DNA of 64,000 nucleotides from Faecalicatena_A orotica (GCF_040545875.1 NZ_JBEPMR010000009.1); one strand, 5' to 3'; numbered from the stretch's first letter, positions 1-9,003 are shown. Notes: a model not told the origin generated them from the sequence alone. Translations and numbers: made by a program.

Positions 1-2
1 TT

Positions 3-182
3 TGGTATTATGGCCGTACGCATCTGTTGCTGGACGTTCCTTGCCCCGGGAAGAATGATGGAGCGCAGCAGGCGCAGATGGGAGCGGAAGAGGGCAAGAC
101 AGAGAGAACGGGAAAGAGAGATGCAGCGGCAGAGAAGACGCGGACGCTGATGCGGTATTGGTTAAATAGCAAATATAGATAA
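3..182 (+). CDS. 3' end of an unidentified CDS (partial)
   Basis: The third frame is open from the window edge to a TAA at 180-182 and encodes about 59 residues: a start rich in Gly, Pro and Leu, a Lys/Glu/Ala-rich middle, and a tail ending RYWLNSKYR. Frame 1 is also open to a TGA at 148-150, but it is almost pure Arg/Glu from purine-rich codons, which looks like a shadow. No domain is recognisable. I read it as the C-terminal tail of a gene that starts outside the window. The frame choice is uncertain. Confidence 0.3.
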   Translation, partial: WYYGRTHLLLDVPCPGKNDGAQQAQMGAEEGKTERTGKRDAAAEKTRTLMRYWLNSKYR

Positions 183-512
183 TCCGGCCACTAAAAAAGT
201 AGCTCCACGGGAATCTTTGTTTTAAGCAGCATGGATTTCTGTGGAGCTATCTACTTCCCGGTATTACTATGCATGGCCTCTGGCCGTGAATAGCAACACC
301 GGCAGAAATTCTTATTTAAATTTAATAGATTATTTATTGAATTCTCATTTTGGATATGATACTCTTAGTCCATCAAAACGGCAGGCGATTCCGCCGGCTC
401 AGAGCCGTTTGACATCTCATTTCGGCGTTTCACTATCGAAACTGTATCCGCGAATGAAAAAACCAAAATAAAGAAGAAATCAGTGTAGTACGCAAAGAAA
501 GGAGCATTGCCT
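183..512. other. Intergenic region without a convincing gene
   Basis: This stretch of about 330 bases holds a 9-bp inverted repeat (TAGCTCCAC near 200, GTGGAGCTA near 241) separated by some 30 bases and without a T run. A 76-codon open frame here (241-471) has no ribosome binding site or recognisable domain and is not called. The Shine-Dalgarno sequence of the next gene lies at 501-504. No clear promoter was found. Confidence 0.5.
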
Positions 513-1724
513 ATGCAAAAAGGGCTAAAAAAGTATTTTCCACTAATCAGGACACGAAAGGAGGTGTTAGATGAGATTAACCGCAGTCCGGTATGTTCGT
601 GGCAGTTTGCCCAGTGGAATGATGAACAGAAAAAAGAATTTCTGGATGTATGCACGGGTGTGCGGGGAGTAAAAATGACATATGATTCATTCTTTAAAGA
701 AATTATGAATCCCGATGTTCATCCGGAACGTCTGGAAGAACTGCTTTCCTTATTACTGGGGCAGAATATACATATCCGGCAGGTGCTTCCCAATGACTCG
801 GTCCGGCTGGCCGACGAAAGTTCGCTTCTGATTACGGATATCGTGGTCGAACTGGAAGAGGGAAGTCTGGCAAATATTGAAATCCAGAAAATCGGATATG
901 CATTCCCCGGCCAGCGCGGAGCCTGCTATTCCGCCGATTTACTGCTGAGACAATACAAAAGGGTCAAAGGACAGAGGAAAAAGAAGTTTACATATCAAGA
1001 TGTAAAAACCGTCTATACCATTGTATTTTTCGAAAAAAGCACATCTGAGTTTCACGAAATCGAATCCGCATATATTCACAGGGCAAAACAGGTATTTCAG
1101 ACAGGACTGAATTTGAATATGCTGCAGGAGTATGTTTTAATCCCACTTGACATTTACAAAGAAAGCACGCACAATAAAACTATAAATAACAAGTTGGAGG
1201 CCTGGCTGAGTTTTTTGTGTGATGACAGCCCGGAACGGATTTTAGAGATTGTAGGTAAGTATCCCGACTTTCAGGAAATGTATGAAGAGGTATACGAAAT
1301 CTGCGGTAATATCGAAGGGGTGATGGATATGTTCTCTAAGGAATTACTGGAATTAGACCGCAACACAGTGCAGTATATGATTGAAGAGCAGCAGGAACAA
1401 CTGGATACATTGCACAAAGAAGTTGAGGAAAAGCGAAACGAGCTTGAGGAAAAGTGGAAAGAGCTAGAGGAAAAGAAGAAAGAGGCTGAGGAAAAGAGCC
1501 GGGAGGTTGCAGAAAAGAACAAGGAGCTTGAGGAAAAGAGCCAGGAGGTTGCAGAAAAGAACAAGGAACTTGAGGAAAAGAAGAAAGAGGCTGAGGAAAA
1601 GAACAAAGAAGTTGAGAAACAACGCAGGCTGATGGAAAAAGAGAGGCTTGAGAAGGAAGAACTGAAAAAAGAAGTTGAAGAATTGAGAAATATAGTAAAA
1701 AAGTTGTCAGAGGGTAAATTATAA
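513..1724 (+). CDS. Rpn-type PD-(D/E)XK nuclease family transposase-like protein with C-terminal coiled coil
   Basis: The first ~270 residues match the PD-(D/E)XK nuclease 'transposase' family (PF12784/Rpn-like). They start MTYDSFFKEIMN, have a TDIVVELEEG strand carrying acidic residues and then NIEIQK, the typical ExK part of the active site, followed by the AFPGQRGACYSADLLLRQY helix. Proteins of this family are DNA endonucleases or domesticated relatives and are often multicopy. From residue ~290 to the end the protein is a Lys/Glu heptad coiled coil built from a tandemly repeated 14-residue unit. ATG 513 is chosen over an upstream TTG (507) because GGAG at 501-504 lies 8 bases before it. 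A strong hairpin terminator follows at 1782. Chromosomal role unknown. Confidence 0.75.
   Translation: MQKGLKKYFPLIRTRKEVLDEINRSPVCSWQFAQWNDEQKKEFLDVCTGVRGVKMTYDSFFKEIMNPDVHPERLEELLSLLLGQNIHIRQVLPNDSVRLADESSLLITDIVVELEEGSLANIEIQKIGYAFPGQRGACYSADLLLRQYKRVKGQRKKKFTYQDVKTVYTIVFFEKSTSEFHEIESAYIHRAKQVFQTGLNLNMLQEYVLIPLDIYKESTHNKTINNKLEAWLSFLCDDSPERILEIVGKYPDFQEMYEEVYEICGNIEGVMDMFSKELLELDRNTVQYMIEEQQEQLDTLHKEVEEKRNELEEKWKELEEKKKEAEEKSREVAEKNKELEEKSQEVAEKNKELEEKKKEAEEKNKEVEKQRRLMEKERLEKEELKKEVEELRNIVKKLSEGKL
1488..1571 (+). repeat. Two tandem copies of a 42-bp coding repeat
   Basis: Bases 1488-1529 and 1530-1571 are near-identical 42-bp units (14 codons, two heptads), differing at two positions (CGG/CAG and GAG/GAA). 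Related half-units at 1467-1487 and 1572-1592 flank them. They encode the coiled-coil tail of the nuclease-like protein and are a likely site of in-frame expansion or contraction by slippage. Confidence 0.85.
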
Positions 1725-1781
1725 TATTGAGATCTTAGGTCAATGAGAAATAGGGGGAGGCATTCCCTCATTCCCGTTACA

Positions 1782-1841
1782 TATCCCTGCTGGAAAGTTC
1801 AATGCCGTCAGAAGCATTGGTTCCAGCGGGGATACTCTTTT
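1782..1841 (+). terminator. Rho-independent terminator after the Rpn-like gene
   Basis: Arms 1782-1795 and 1821-1834 pair over 14 bp with one G-U wobble. An inner AATGC/GCATT stem sits at 1801-1818, and CTCTTTTTG follows. It also lies just past the 3' end of the leftward deoR gene. Confidence 0.75.
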
Positions 1842-1859
1842 TGGGTGGATGGAAATAGC

Positions 1860-2630
1860 TCATGATGCGATGATCAGTCTGACTCCGAGCTCTTCTAACC
1901 GGGATGCAGTCTCGCCGGGTAATTTGTGGTCGGTTATAATGCCTGTTACATCCTGTCCATCAGCACAGGAGATTAGATTGAATTTATCAAACTTACTTGA
2001 ATCTGCCAGAACATATACTTCTTTTGCTGAAGCCAGTACACTCTTTTTGAACCCGATTTCGGAGGTGTTGGCTAGATAAATATTGCCGTTGTCTCCAATG
2101 GAGTTTGCTCCGATAAACGCAACATCAACCTTAAAATTACGCATTTGCTCCTCGGCAAGAGGGCCTCTTGTAGAATGTGTATTTCTTCTCAGGTCCCCAC
2201 CGATTAAAATCACATTGATCCAGTCTCGTGTAAGCAGCTCCGTAGCGATATTAATTCCGTTTGTAATTACTGTATTATTTATTTCATTAGACATCTGCCG
2301 TGCTAAATGGAGGGTGGTTGTTCCTGAGTCAATAAAAAGTACCTGCCCGTGATGTATGAAGGACAGTGCCTTCTGGGCAATATGGTCTTTGAGACTGCCA
2401 TTTTCTGCCATTCGCCGTTCGTATGGCAGCTCTCCCTGGTCACCGGAGTTGGTCAGCATAGCACCGCCATGTGTGCGTACAATTTTAGGGTTCTCTTTGA
2501 TTAAAGTCTCTAGATCTCTGCGGATAGTCATTTCTGTTACATCAAAAGTCCGGCTGAGCTGACCAGTTTCCACAGAACCGTTAGAAATTAAAAGATTCTC
2601 TATTTTCTGCAGTCTTTTTTCTTTGAGCAT
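1860..2630 (-). CDS. DeoR-family transcriptional regulator
   Basis: This 256-residue protein has the full DeoR layout. An N-terminal winged helix-turn-helix spans about residues 5-58 (VTEMTIRRDLETL recognition helix). A sugar-phosphate sensing DeoRC domain follows, with the GTTTLHLA and NGINIA motifs, GGDLRR and a late DSSKFDK. Such proteins repress carbohydrate operons until a phosphorylated intermediate binds. It lies 18 bp downstream of the FGGY kinase on the same strand, so the two are probably co-transcribed. It probably controls the divergent ABC transporter/kinase operon through repeated ATTCAAACA-like sites in the 4164-4446 gap. The identity of the inducer is not visible. Confidence 0.92.
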   Translation of the reverse strand: MLKEKRLQKIENLLISNGSVETGQLSRTFDVTEMTIRRDLETLIKENPKIVRTHGGAMLTNSGDQGELPYERRMAENGSLKDHIAQKALSFIHHGQVLFIDSGTTTLHLARQMSNEINNTVITNGINIATELLTRDWINVILIGGDLRRNTHSTRGPLAEEQMRNFKVDVAFIGANSIGDNGNIYLANTSEIGFKKSVLASAKEVYVLADSSKFDKFNLISCADGQDVTGIITDHKLPGETASRLEELGVRLIIAS

Positions 2631-2648
2631 AGCTTACCTCATTCTTTA

Positions 2649-4163
2649 TTATTTTAATTTCATGATAGATTTGTTGGTAAAATTTGTCAACATATTATAT
2701 AGCTTTTTATAATGTCTGTAATGCTTCATATAAAGGTCATGATATTGAGGCCTTGGAATAAAACGCTTTTTAGTATGTACCATATTCTGAATAAGTTCCT
2801 CTACCGAAACATCCGGCCTGACAGCATGTGCGGCCAGAATGGCACAGCCCATAGTTCCGGCCTGATTATTATCTATTGTTTCCATAGGGACGCCAAATAT
2901 ATCCGCTCTTAACTGAAGGGTATAATCTGAAGCGGCTCCGCCTCCGGTGATGCGGATCACATCAGCACTGATGTTCAGCTGGTCAAGTGTCTGGTATGCC
3001 ATATACATTTGATATGCCATCCCTTCTTTAATAGCCTGATAGAGTTCAACCGGCTGTGTATGTATTGTGAGTCCGCATATTGTGCCAAGCGCATCATAAC
3101 ATATGTCAGGATTTCCGGAGGAACCAAAAGAGGGAAGAACGAGGATATCGCCGGGCGCTCTTTCAGAAGCGAGGCAGTCCATGTAGGAGAAAAAGTCTTC
3201 TCCGCGTTCTACACAATCATTAAAAATATTTGAGAAAATCGTATCTCTCGACCAGTTCATTAAAATACCACAGTTTGTAAGCTCGATTTGTGCAAGGTAA
3301 ACATCGGGAACCACGTAGGGCGCACATGGGATTCCATTCTCTATCATATACGAGGACGTTGTCATACCGGAAAGTATGAACTGCATAACCTCGCATGTCC
3401 CCTGTCCGTCTTCTCCTTCTGAAGGGAGGATCATTCCACTGCCTAATCCGGCGCAGCCCTGGTCATGTCCACCTGCGGCAACCAGTGTTCCGGGTGAGAG
3501 TACAAGTTCTTCTGCAAGATCAGGCAGGACAGTGCCAAGAACAGTACCGGAGGGGACAGCGGCAGAGAACCGTTCCTTATTTAGCCCGGCAAAGGAAAGA
3601 AGTTTGTCTGACCATGATTTTCGTTTGATATCGAATGCCATACTTCTTGCGGCAGAGGAATAGCTGACCATTCTTTTTCCGGTAAGCAGATACCCCACAT
3701 AATCTTCATAGAAAAAAATATGCTTTGATTTACTGAATATATCGGTATGATTTTTCATCCAGATAAATTTGGGGAGTGAATACATTTCACTTAAAGGGAG
3801 CCCTGTTATATTCATCACTTCCTTTTTACTGACGGATTCCTGAAGCCGGATACATTCTTCAATACCTCGTTTATCCCCGGTGAGCATGGAGTTTGCCAGC
3901 ACAGTACCGTGTTCGTCTATACAAACAATGGACTCCCCAAGTGAGGCCACGGCAATACTCTCGATTAATTCACTGGAAGCAGCTGCCGCTTCCTTGATGA
4001 CTTCTTTTGTGTGTTTCCATACCATATCTGCATTTAATTCCCTATATCCGCTGTGTCCGGTTTCCTGATATGTTCTTTTAGCTGAAGATAAGATCTGGCC
4101 TTTACTGCTGTAGACGGTCATTTTACATCCGCTTGTTCCAATGTCAATTCCTGCATATGCCAT
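2649..4163 (-). CDS. FGGY-family carbohydrate kinase (xylulokinase-like)
   Basis: This 504-residue protein phosphorylates a sugar or polyol with ATP. The N-terminal FGGY domain opens MAYAGIDIGTSGCK (phosphate-1 motif), and the C-terminal domain carries GGGAASDYTLQL, the adenosine-binding region of XylB-type kinases. The start is the ATG at 4163, preceded by AAAGGTGG at good spacing. An upstream in-frame start would place the Shine-Dalgarno inside the gene. It leads a two-gene operon with deoR and is divergent from a CUT2 ABC importer, so it probably acts on the imported sugar. Substrate cannot be fixed: xylulose-, erythritol- and apulose-type kinases are all members of this family. Confidence 0.9.
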   Translation of the reverse strand: MAYAGIDIGTSGCKMTVYSSKGQILSSAKRTYQETGHSGYRELNADMVWKHTKEVIKEAAAASSELIESIAVASLGESIVCIDEHGTVLANSMLTGDKRGIEECIRLQESVSKKEVMNITGLPLSEMYSLPKFIWMKNHTDIFSKSKHIFFYEDYVGYLLTGKRMVSYSSAARSMAFDIKRKSWSDKLLSFAGLNKERFSAAVPSGTVLGTVLPDLAEELVLSPGTLVAAGGHDQGCAGLGSGMILPSEGEDGQGTCEVMQFILSGMTTSSYMIENGIPCAPYVVPDVYLAQIELTNCGILMNWSRDTIFSNIFNDCVERGEDFFSYMDCLASERAPGDILVLPSFGSSGNPDICYDALGTICGLTIHTQPVELYQAIKEGMAYQMYMAYQTLDQLNISADVIRITGGGAASDYTLQLRADIFGVPMETIDNNQAGTMGCAILAAHAVRPDVSVEELIQNMVHTKKRFIPRPQYHDLYMKHYRHYKKLYNMLTNFTNKSIMKLK

Positions 4164-4228
4164 TATGAAACCACCTTTCTGAATCAAAATGTTAATGAAT
4201 GTTTTAAAATGTTTGAAATTGTTCTTAT

Positions 4229-4257
4229 ATTATACATGTAAAAACATAATATGTAAA
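4229..4257 (-). promoter_or_regulatory. Sigma-A promoter for the FGGY kinase-deoR operon
   Basis: On the minus strand TTTACA (4252-4257) and TATAAT (4229-4234) are separated by exactly 17 bp. The expected start falls near 4222, next to a TGTTTGAAAT element at 4210-4219, a plausible operator. Confidence 0.7.
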
Positions 4258-4362
4258 CTAAAAACATGCAGAATAAGTAAAAAATCGACTTATAACGTAA
4301 GATAAAAGAAAGTTGTTAATTTTATACGAAAATAAGGCTGACGATTTGTATTAATTGCCATA

Positions 4363-4391
4363 TTGTAAATTGTAATATAATGTTATATAAT
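4363..4391 (+). promoter_or_regulatory. Candidate promoter for the sugar ABC/kinase operon
   Basis: TTGTAA (4363-4368), a 17-bp spacer and TATAAT (4386-4391). A second TATAAT at 4376-4381 paired with TTGCCA (4355-4360) has only a 15-bp spacer. The downstream edge overlaps an ATTCAAACA element. Confidence 0.55.
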
Positions 4392-4446
4392 TCAAACATA
4401 AACAAACAACATGAAACATATTCAAACAAAAGAAAGGGAGAGAAGT

Positions 4447-5481
4447 ATGAAGAAAAAAGTGTTAAGCGTATTGTTAGCAGCTGCAATGGTATTTTCTATG
4501 GCGGGATGCAGTAGTTCTTCAGAGGAAAAGGATGCGGACACAGCGGACAAAGGAAAAACTGAGGCAGAAGAAAACGGTGACAAGAGCGACAGCGGAAAGA
4601 TTAAAATAGGATATTCACCTTATACGATGACCAATGAATATTTTTCTGCAATTCTTGACGGGCTTCAGAGTAAATGTGACGAACTGGGCATGGAACTCAT
4701 TTATTATGATCCACAGAACGATCCTACGACACAAAGCAAACAGATTGACGATATGATCAGTATGGGGATTGAAGCACTCGTTTATATCCCGTATGATTTT
4801 TCCGGGGCAAGAAATGTATGCCAGACACTGCAGGATGCCGGAGTATACGTGGTGAATGCGGACGCCGTAGTTTCTGAAGATGATTATGACGTAGTGGATG
4901 CGATTGTAGCATCAGATAATGAAGGGCTTGGACAGCTTTCGGGCGAATGGGTTGCTGAAAATTATCCGGATGGGGCAAATGTGCTGATCGCACATCTTCA
5001 GACAGCTGAAGCATGTGTCTTAAATGTAAAAGGATTCTGGGACGGAATCAAAGAAAAGGCATCAGATCCGTCTAAATATAAAGAGGTTCAGGTTGTAGAA
5101 GGCGGAGGTGCATCGGACGTAACATTTGATGCTGTAACAGATGCATTACAGGCACACGATGACATTGATGTAATTTACTGTATTAATGATACATCCGCGC
5201 AGGGCGCAATTCAGGCAGTGGAAGAAGCAGGAAAGAGCGATAAGATTGCAGTCCTTGGTAAAGATGCGGCACCAATCGGCAAGCAGGCGATTAAAGACGG
5301 AAAACAGGTTCAGTCATCCGGACAATCTCCATTATCAGTGGGATCAATTAGTGGTGAAAGATGTTATGAACTGATTAATGGGAAAAAAGCTGATAAAGAC
5401 TTTGATTTCTTTACTAAAATAGATGCATTCAGCGTTACACAGGATAATATTGACGAATACGATATCGACAATTGGTCATAG
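4447..5481 (+). CDS. Sugar ABC transporter substrate-binding lipoprotein (CUT2/RbsB-like)
   Basis: Residues 1-22 are a lipoprotein signal (MKKKVLSVLLAAAMV...MAGC, lipobox Cys). An acidic Ser/Glu linker follows, and then a periplasmic-binding-protein type 1 fold starting KIKIGYSPYTMTNEYFSAI. Such proteins capture a monosaccharide at the cell surface for a RbsA/RbsC-type importer. The ATG at 4447 is preferred because it follows AAAGGGAG and begins the signal peptide. A hairpin with a T run follows at 5515, so the binding protein is probably made in excess over the rest of the operon. The 344-residue length is typical of the family. Confidence 0.92.
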   Translation: MKKKVLSVLLAAAMVFSMAGCSSSSEEKDADTADKGKTEAEENGDKSDSGKIKIGYSPYTMTNEYFSAILDGLQSKCDELGMELIYYDPQNDPTTQSKQIDDMISMGIEALVYIPYDFSGARNVCQTLQDAGVYVVNADAVVSEDDYDVVDAIVASDNEGLGQLSGEWVAENYPDGANVLIAHLQTAEACVLNVKGFWDGIKEKASDPSKYKEVQVVEGGGASDVTFDAVTDALQAHDDIDVIYCINDTSAQGAIQAVEEAGKSDKIAVLGKDAAPIGKQAIKDGKQVQSSGQSPLSVGSISGERCYELINGKKADKDFDFFTKIDAFSVTQDNIDEYDIDNWS

Positions 5482-5514
5482 GCATGATATCTGATGCCGT
5501 ATCGGGGGTAATGG

Positions 5515-5557
5515 GCCAGCCTTGGATGCTTCATGTGTTTGAGGCTGGCTGTGTTTT
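5515..5557 (+). terminator. Intra-operon attenuating terminator
   Basis: GCCAGCCT (5515-5522) pairs with AGGCTGGC (5542-5549), followed by TGTGTTTTT. It lies between the binding-protein and ATPase genes, the usual place for partial termination in ABC operons. Confidence 0.75.
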
Positions 5558-5587
5558 TCATTTAGAATGCATTCCAGGGAGGTATAC

Positions 5588-7102
5588 ATGGAAAATAATT
5601 GTCTTTTACAAATGAAAGGGATATCAAAAGCATTTGGAAGCAATAAGGTATTGCTTGATATTAGTCTGGATCTTCATAATGGTGAAATTCTGTCACTGCT
5701 GGGGGAAAATGGTGCGGGCAAGTCTACCTTGATAAAGATACTGGGCGGCATATACTCTTCTGATTCCGGTGAAATTTACATAGATGGAGAAAAGAAAGCG
5801 ATTTCCACATCGGCGGCTGCACAGGAATACGGTGTTAGAATCATACATCAGGAAATCGTATTAGTTCCGCACAGGACGATTGCTGCCAACATTTTTCTGG
5901 GCAGGGAACCACGTACATCCCTCGGAACCTTAGATTATAAGAAAATGGTTTCAGAATCTCAAAAAATAATGGATGAGTTTGGGATTGATCTGGATCCGGA
6001 TTCGTTAGTGTGTGAACTGTCCCTCGGTCTTCAGCAGCAGGTTGAAATTATTAAAGCAGTTTCTGCAAATGCCAGAATTGTAGTAATGGATGAGCCTACT
6101 TCATCTTTATCAGAAAGTGAAACAGAAATATTGTTTCAGATCATTGAAAAGCTAAAGAAAAAAGGCGTCGGCATAATCTATATATCACATCGCCTGGATG
6201 AATTGTTTCAGATATCAGACAGGATTATGGTTTTAAGGGATGGCAGAGTAATTAATACGGTCCCTATTGCGGAGGCAAAAAGAGAAGAACTGATAAACAT
6301 GATGGTAGGCAGGGTTCTTGATAAATATTATGTGAGGACGAAGAATGAGATCAGGGATATTGCATTAGAAGTAAAGGGGCTGCAGCATAAAAAACTGTTT
6401 AGTGATATTAGCTTTCAGGTGCATTATGGAGAAATTATAGGGTTTTCAGGACTGGTAGGAGCGGGCCGTACGGAAGTGATGAAGGCTGTTTTCGGGGGAC
6501 TCCCCCATGATGGAGGGAAGATACTGCTTGAAGGTATTGAAGTGAAGATAAGAAAGCCCCGTGACGCGATGGAAGCAGGGATCGCGTATGTGCCGGAGGA
6601 CAGGCGGGGAGAAGGGCTGGTCCTTCTGAATGATGTAGAGTTTAATATTGGACTGGCTGATATAAAAGATCTGGTAAAGGGAATACGTGTACGAAAATCC
6701 AAATGGAAAAAAATCGTAGACGATTATGTGGAGAAGTTTTCTATAAAGATTACATCCCCCCGGCAGAAAACAGGACGGTTAAGCGGAGGAAACCAGCAAA
6801 AGGTTGTTCTCGGAAAATGGCTTGCAATAAAGCCTAAGGTGATTATTCTGGATGAGCCTACCAGAGGAATTGATGTAGGTTCCAAAGCTGAGATATATTC
6901 CATTATTAATGATCTGGCAGCGGATGGTGCAGCAATTATCATTGTGTCCTCTGATTTACCTGAAATTATAAATATGTGTGACCGCACCTATATTATGTGC
7001 GAAGGACGTATTACAGGCGAACTATCGGCGGAAGAATTCTCGCAGGAAAAGATCATGACATTTTCAACCATGACCGGAATCGAAAAAGAAGAAGCTGTTT
7101 AG
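5588..7102 (+). CDS. Sugar ABC transporter ATP-binding protein, double NBD (RbsA/MglA-like)
   Basis: This 504-residue cytoplasmic ATPase energises a CUT2 importer. It has two nucleotide-binding halves. The first has a canonical Walker A (GENGAGKST) and VVMDEPTSSLS Walker B. The second has the degenerate loop GLVGAGRTEV usual for RbsA, but a good LSGGNQQKVVLGKWL signature and DEPTRGIDVG. The ATG at 5588 follows AGGGAGGT by 5 bases. The permease follows after 15 bp and the lipoprotein partner precedes it. Confidence 0.93.
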   Translation: MENNCLLQMKGISKAFGSNKVLLDISLDLHNGEILSLLGENGAGKSTLIKILGGIYSSDSGEIYIDGEKKAISTSAAAQEYGVRIIHQEIVLVPHRTIAANIFLGREPRTSLGTLDYKKMVSESQKIMDEFGIDLDPDSLVCELSLGLQQQVEIIKAVSANARIVVMDEPTSSLSESETEILFQIIEKLKKKGVGIIYISHRLDELFQISDRIMVLRDGRVINTVPIAEAKREELINMMVGRVLDKYYVRTKNEIRDIALEVKGLQHKKLFSDISFQVHYGEIIGFSGLVGAGRTEVMKAVFGGLPHDGGKILLEGIEVKIRKPRDAMEAGIAYVPEDRRGEGLVLLNDVEFNIGLADIKDLVKGIRVRKSKWKKIVDDYVEKFSIKITSPRQKTGRLSGGNQQKVVLGKWLAIKPKVIILDEPTRGIDVGSKAEIYSIINDLAADGAAIIIVSSDLPEIINMCDRTYIMCEGRITGELSAEEFSQEKIMTFSTMTGIEKEEAV

Positions 7103-7117
7103 TTAGGAGGAAAGAAG

Positions 7118-8089
7118 ATGAAGGAAAAAAAGAAAATAGTGGCATCAAACAGTTTTACAAATTACTTCAGAAGAAATCTGGGGTCATTAATCGGACTGGC
7201 GGCGCTGTCTATTATTATAGGAGTAATTGCACCAAAATTATTTTCAGGTACGAACCTGTTGAATCTGCTTAAATCAAATTCTGTAAATGCCATTATAAGC
7301 TGTGCCATGCTGATGGCTATTCTTCTAGGTGAAATTGATATTTCTGTTGGTTCTACAGTGGGGCTGGCGGGAGTTGTTTCGGCATCACTGATTACAGATT
7401 TTGGAATGCCGGTCGGCGTTGCTGTTTTAGTGAGTCTTCTGGTAGGTGTAGTGATCGGAATTATAAATGGTATGAGTATTGCCTATTTTAAAGTTCCGGC
7501 ATTTATTGCAACTCTGGCTACACAATGTATCGGAAGAGGCCTGACACAGGTAATTTCGGGAGGTATCTCGATCAGAGTAAGAAACGATGCTTTTTCTAAT
7601 ATTGCGATGACAAACATTGGCGGGGTTTCGGTCATTATCATTTATGCGGTTATATTTTTGCTGATTACGTGGCTGCTGCTGAATAAGACGAAATTTGGAT
7701 ATTACATCTATGCTATAGGCGGTAACCGTCAGGCTGCCGAATATTCAGGGATTAATGTAAAGCTGTTTAATGCGCTTCCCTATGTATTTAGCGGCATAGC
7801 ATGCGCTTTTTGCGGAATCCTGTGGACGGCACGTCTGGGATCTGCAGCCGCGATGCTCGGCAACGGATTTGAACTGGATGCGATTTCCGCGGTAGTCATC
7901 GGGGGCACAAGCATGTCGGGCGGCGTAGGAACTGTAGGCGGAACGGTCCTTGGTATCTTGATTATAGGTGTCCTCCAGAATGGACTGAATCTGATGGGAG
8001 TAAATTCATTCTGGCAGTATGTCTGCAAAGGCATCATCATACTCCTTGCAGTCATCATTGATGTGATAAGAAAATCAAAAGAAAATTAG
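7118..8089 (+). CDS. Sugar ABC transporter permease (RbsC-like)
   Basis: This 323-residue integral membrane protein belongs to BPD_transp_2. It has roughly eight to ten hydrophobic segments, the LLGEIDISVGSTVGLAG motif near residue 70 and AISAVVIGGTSMSGGVGTVGGT near residue 255, both characteristic of RbsC/XylH permeases. It forms the translocation pore with the ATPase upstream. AGGAGG lies just before the ATG. Confidence 0.93.
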   Translation: MKEKKKIVASNSFTNYFRRNLGSLIGLAALSIIIGVIAPKLFSGTNLLNLLKSNSVNAIISCAMLMAILLGEIDISVGSTVGLAGVVSASLITDFGMPVGVAVLVSLLVGVVIGIINGMSIAYFKVPAFIATLATQCIGRGLTQVISGGISIRVRNDAFSNIAMTNIGGVSVIIIYAVIFLLITWLLLNKTKFGYYIYAIGGNRQAAEYSGINVKLFNALPYVFSGIACAFCGILWTARLGSAAAMLGNGFELDAISAVVIGGTSMSGGVGTVGGTVLGILIIGVLQNGLNLMGVNSFWQYVCKGIIILLAVIIDVIRKSKEN

Positions 8090-8106
8090 AACAGGAGGAT
8101 AAGTAA

Positions 8107-8979
8107 ATGTTGGTAAATATGAGTACGTTAATGGCAGATGCTGAAAAAAATAATTATGCAGTAGGTATGTTTACTGCCCCGACAATGCCGTTTGCCGAGG
8201 CTGTAATAGAAGCGGCCGAAGAAATGAATGCTCCTGTCATGGTGGGACAGGTAGAATGCTGGAAGCAGTATGGAGACATAGAGATATACGGACCAATCAT
8301 GGCGGACATGGCAAGAAGGGCAAAAGTTCCGGTGTGCCTGCATTTAGACCACGGACAGAGTATCCAGTACATTATGAAGGCCGTCAGGTCGGGGTATACA
8401 TCTGTAATGGCAGATTTTTCTATGCTCCCGTTCGAAGAGAATGTGGAAATGGTCAGGAAATGTGTGGATTTCTGCCATAGTGTGGATATATCAGTGGAGG
8501 CAATGTGTGGGAAGATGCCGTCTGTTTACGATCTTGCCGAACAACCGGATCTGGATATCCGGGAATATTTCTCAAACCCGGATGAATTGAAGGAATTTGT
8601 GGAGGCTACACATGCAGATGCCATGACAATATCATTCGGAACGGTACATAATATGAAGATCATGCAGCCGATGCTGGACTTCAAACTGCTTCAGGAACTA
8701 AAGGATGCAACAGACTGTGCCCTTGTCATGCATGGTTCTTCCGGGGTCGAGACAGAGCAGATAAAACAGTCGATCCCGTATGGTATACGCAAGATTAATG
8801 CATATACAAAATTATCCACCTCAGCACAGCCGGCTCTGCAGGACGCGATGTCAAGGAGCGAGGAACCGATGTTTTTCCATGAGCTTCTGGATATTGCAAA
8901 AGATGCTATGAAAAATGCTGTAAAGGAGTCTATTGAATTATTTGGAAATGGCTATGATTTTTCTTCCAGAACATGGTAG
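8107..8979 (+). CDS. Class II fructose-bisphosphate aldolase family protein
   Basis: This 290-residue TIM barrel has the zinc-site pattern of class II aldolases: LHLDHG (D81, H82), E131 in VEAMCG, H181 in SFGTVHN and H209 in LVMHGSSG. The usual GTSHG and VEAELG are altered, and KINAYT (N231) stands where FbaA has an NxD motif, so it is closer to the GatY/KbaY/IolJ side of the family than to glycolytic FbaA. It probably cleaves a ketose 1- or 1,6-phosphate to dihydroxyacetone phosphate and an aldehyde. Its place between a sugar importer and DhaK-type kinases implies a dedicated catabolic role. The exact substrate is unknown. Confidence 0.85.
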   Translation: MLVNMSTLMADAEKNNYAVGMFTAPTMPFAEAVIEAAEEMNAPVMVGQVECWKQYGDIEIYGPIMADMARRAKVPVCLHLDHGQSIQYIMKAVRSGYTSVMADFSMLPFEENVEMVRKCVDFCHSVDISVEAMCGKMPSVYDLAEQPDLDIREYFSNPDELKEFVEATHADAMTISFGTVHNMKIMQPMLDFKLLQELKDATDCALVMHGSSGVETEQIKQSIPYGIRKINAYTKLSTSAQPALQDAMSRSEEPMFFHELLDIAKDAMKNAVKESIELFGNGYDFSSRTW

Positions 8980-9003
8980 GAAATCAGGAAAGCAGGTGGG
9001 GTC

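Larger units (their letters stand above)
4189..4428. promoter_or_regulatory. Candidate DeoR operators: repeated ATTCAAACA / AACATT elements
   Basis: ATTCAAACA occurs at 4390-4398 and 4420-4428 on the plus strand, and its inverse TGTTTGAAAT at 4210-4219. The last is followed leftwards by further AACATT units at 10-11 bp spacing. These sit at the transcription start regions of both divergent promoters, as expected for DeoR-family repression by looping or cooperative binding. Assignment to this DeoR is inferred from position. Confidence 0.5.

Noticed and set aside
241..471. 76-codon open frame on the plus strand
   Set aside because: No ribosome binding site, starts inside an inverted repeat, no recognisable domain, and it ends before the well-supported nuclease gene.
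1271..1771. 166-residue Ser/Phe-rich frame on the minus strand
   Set aside because: It is the complement of the Lys/Glu coiled-coil repeats; the extreme composition is a shadow of GAG/AAG codons.
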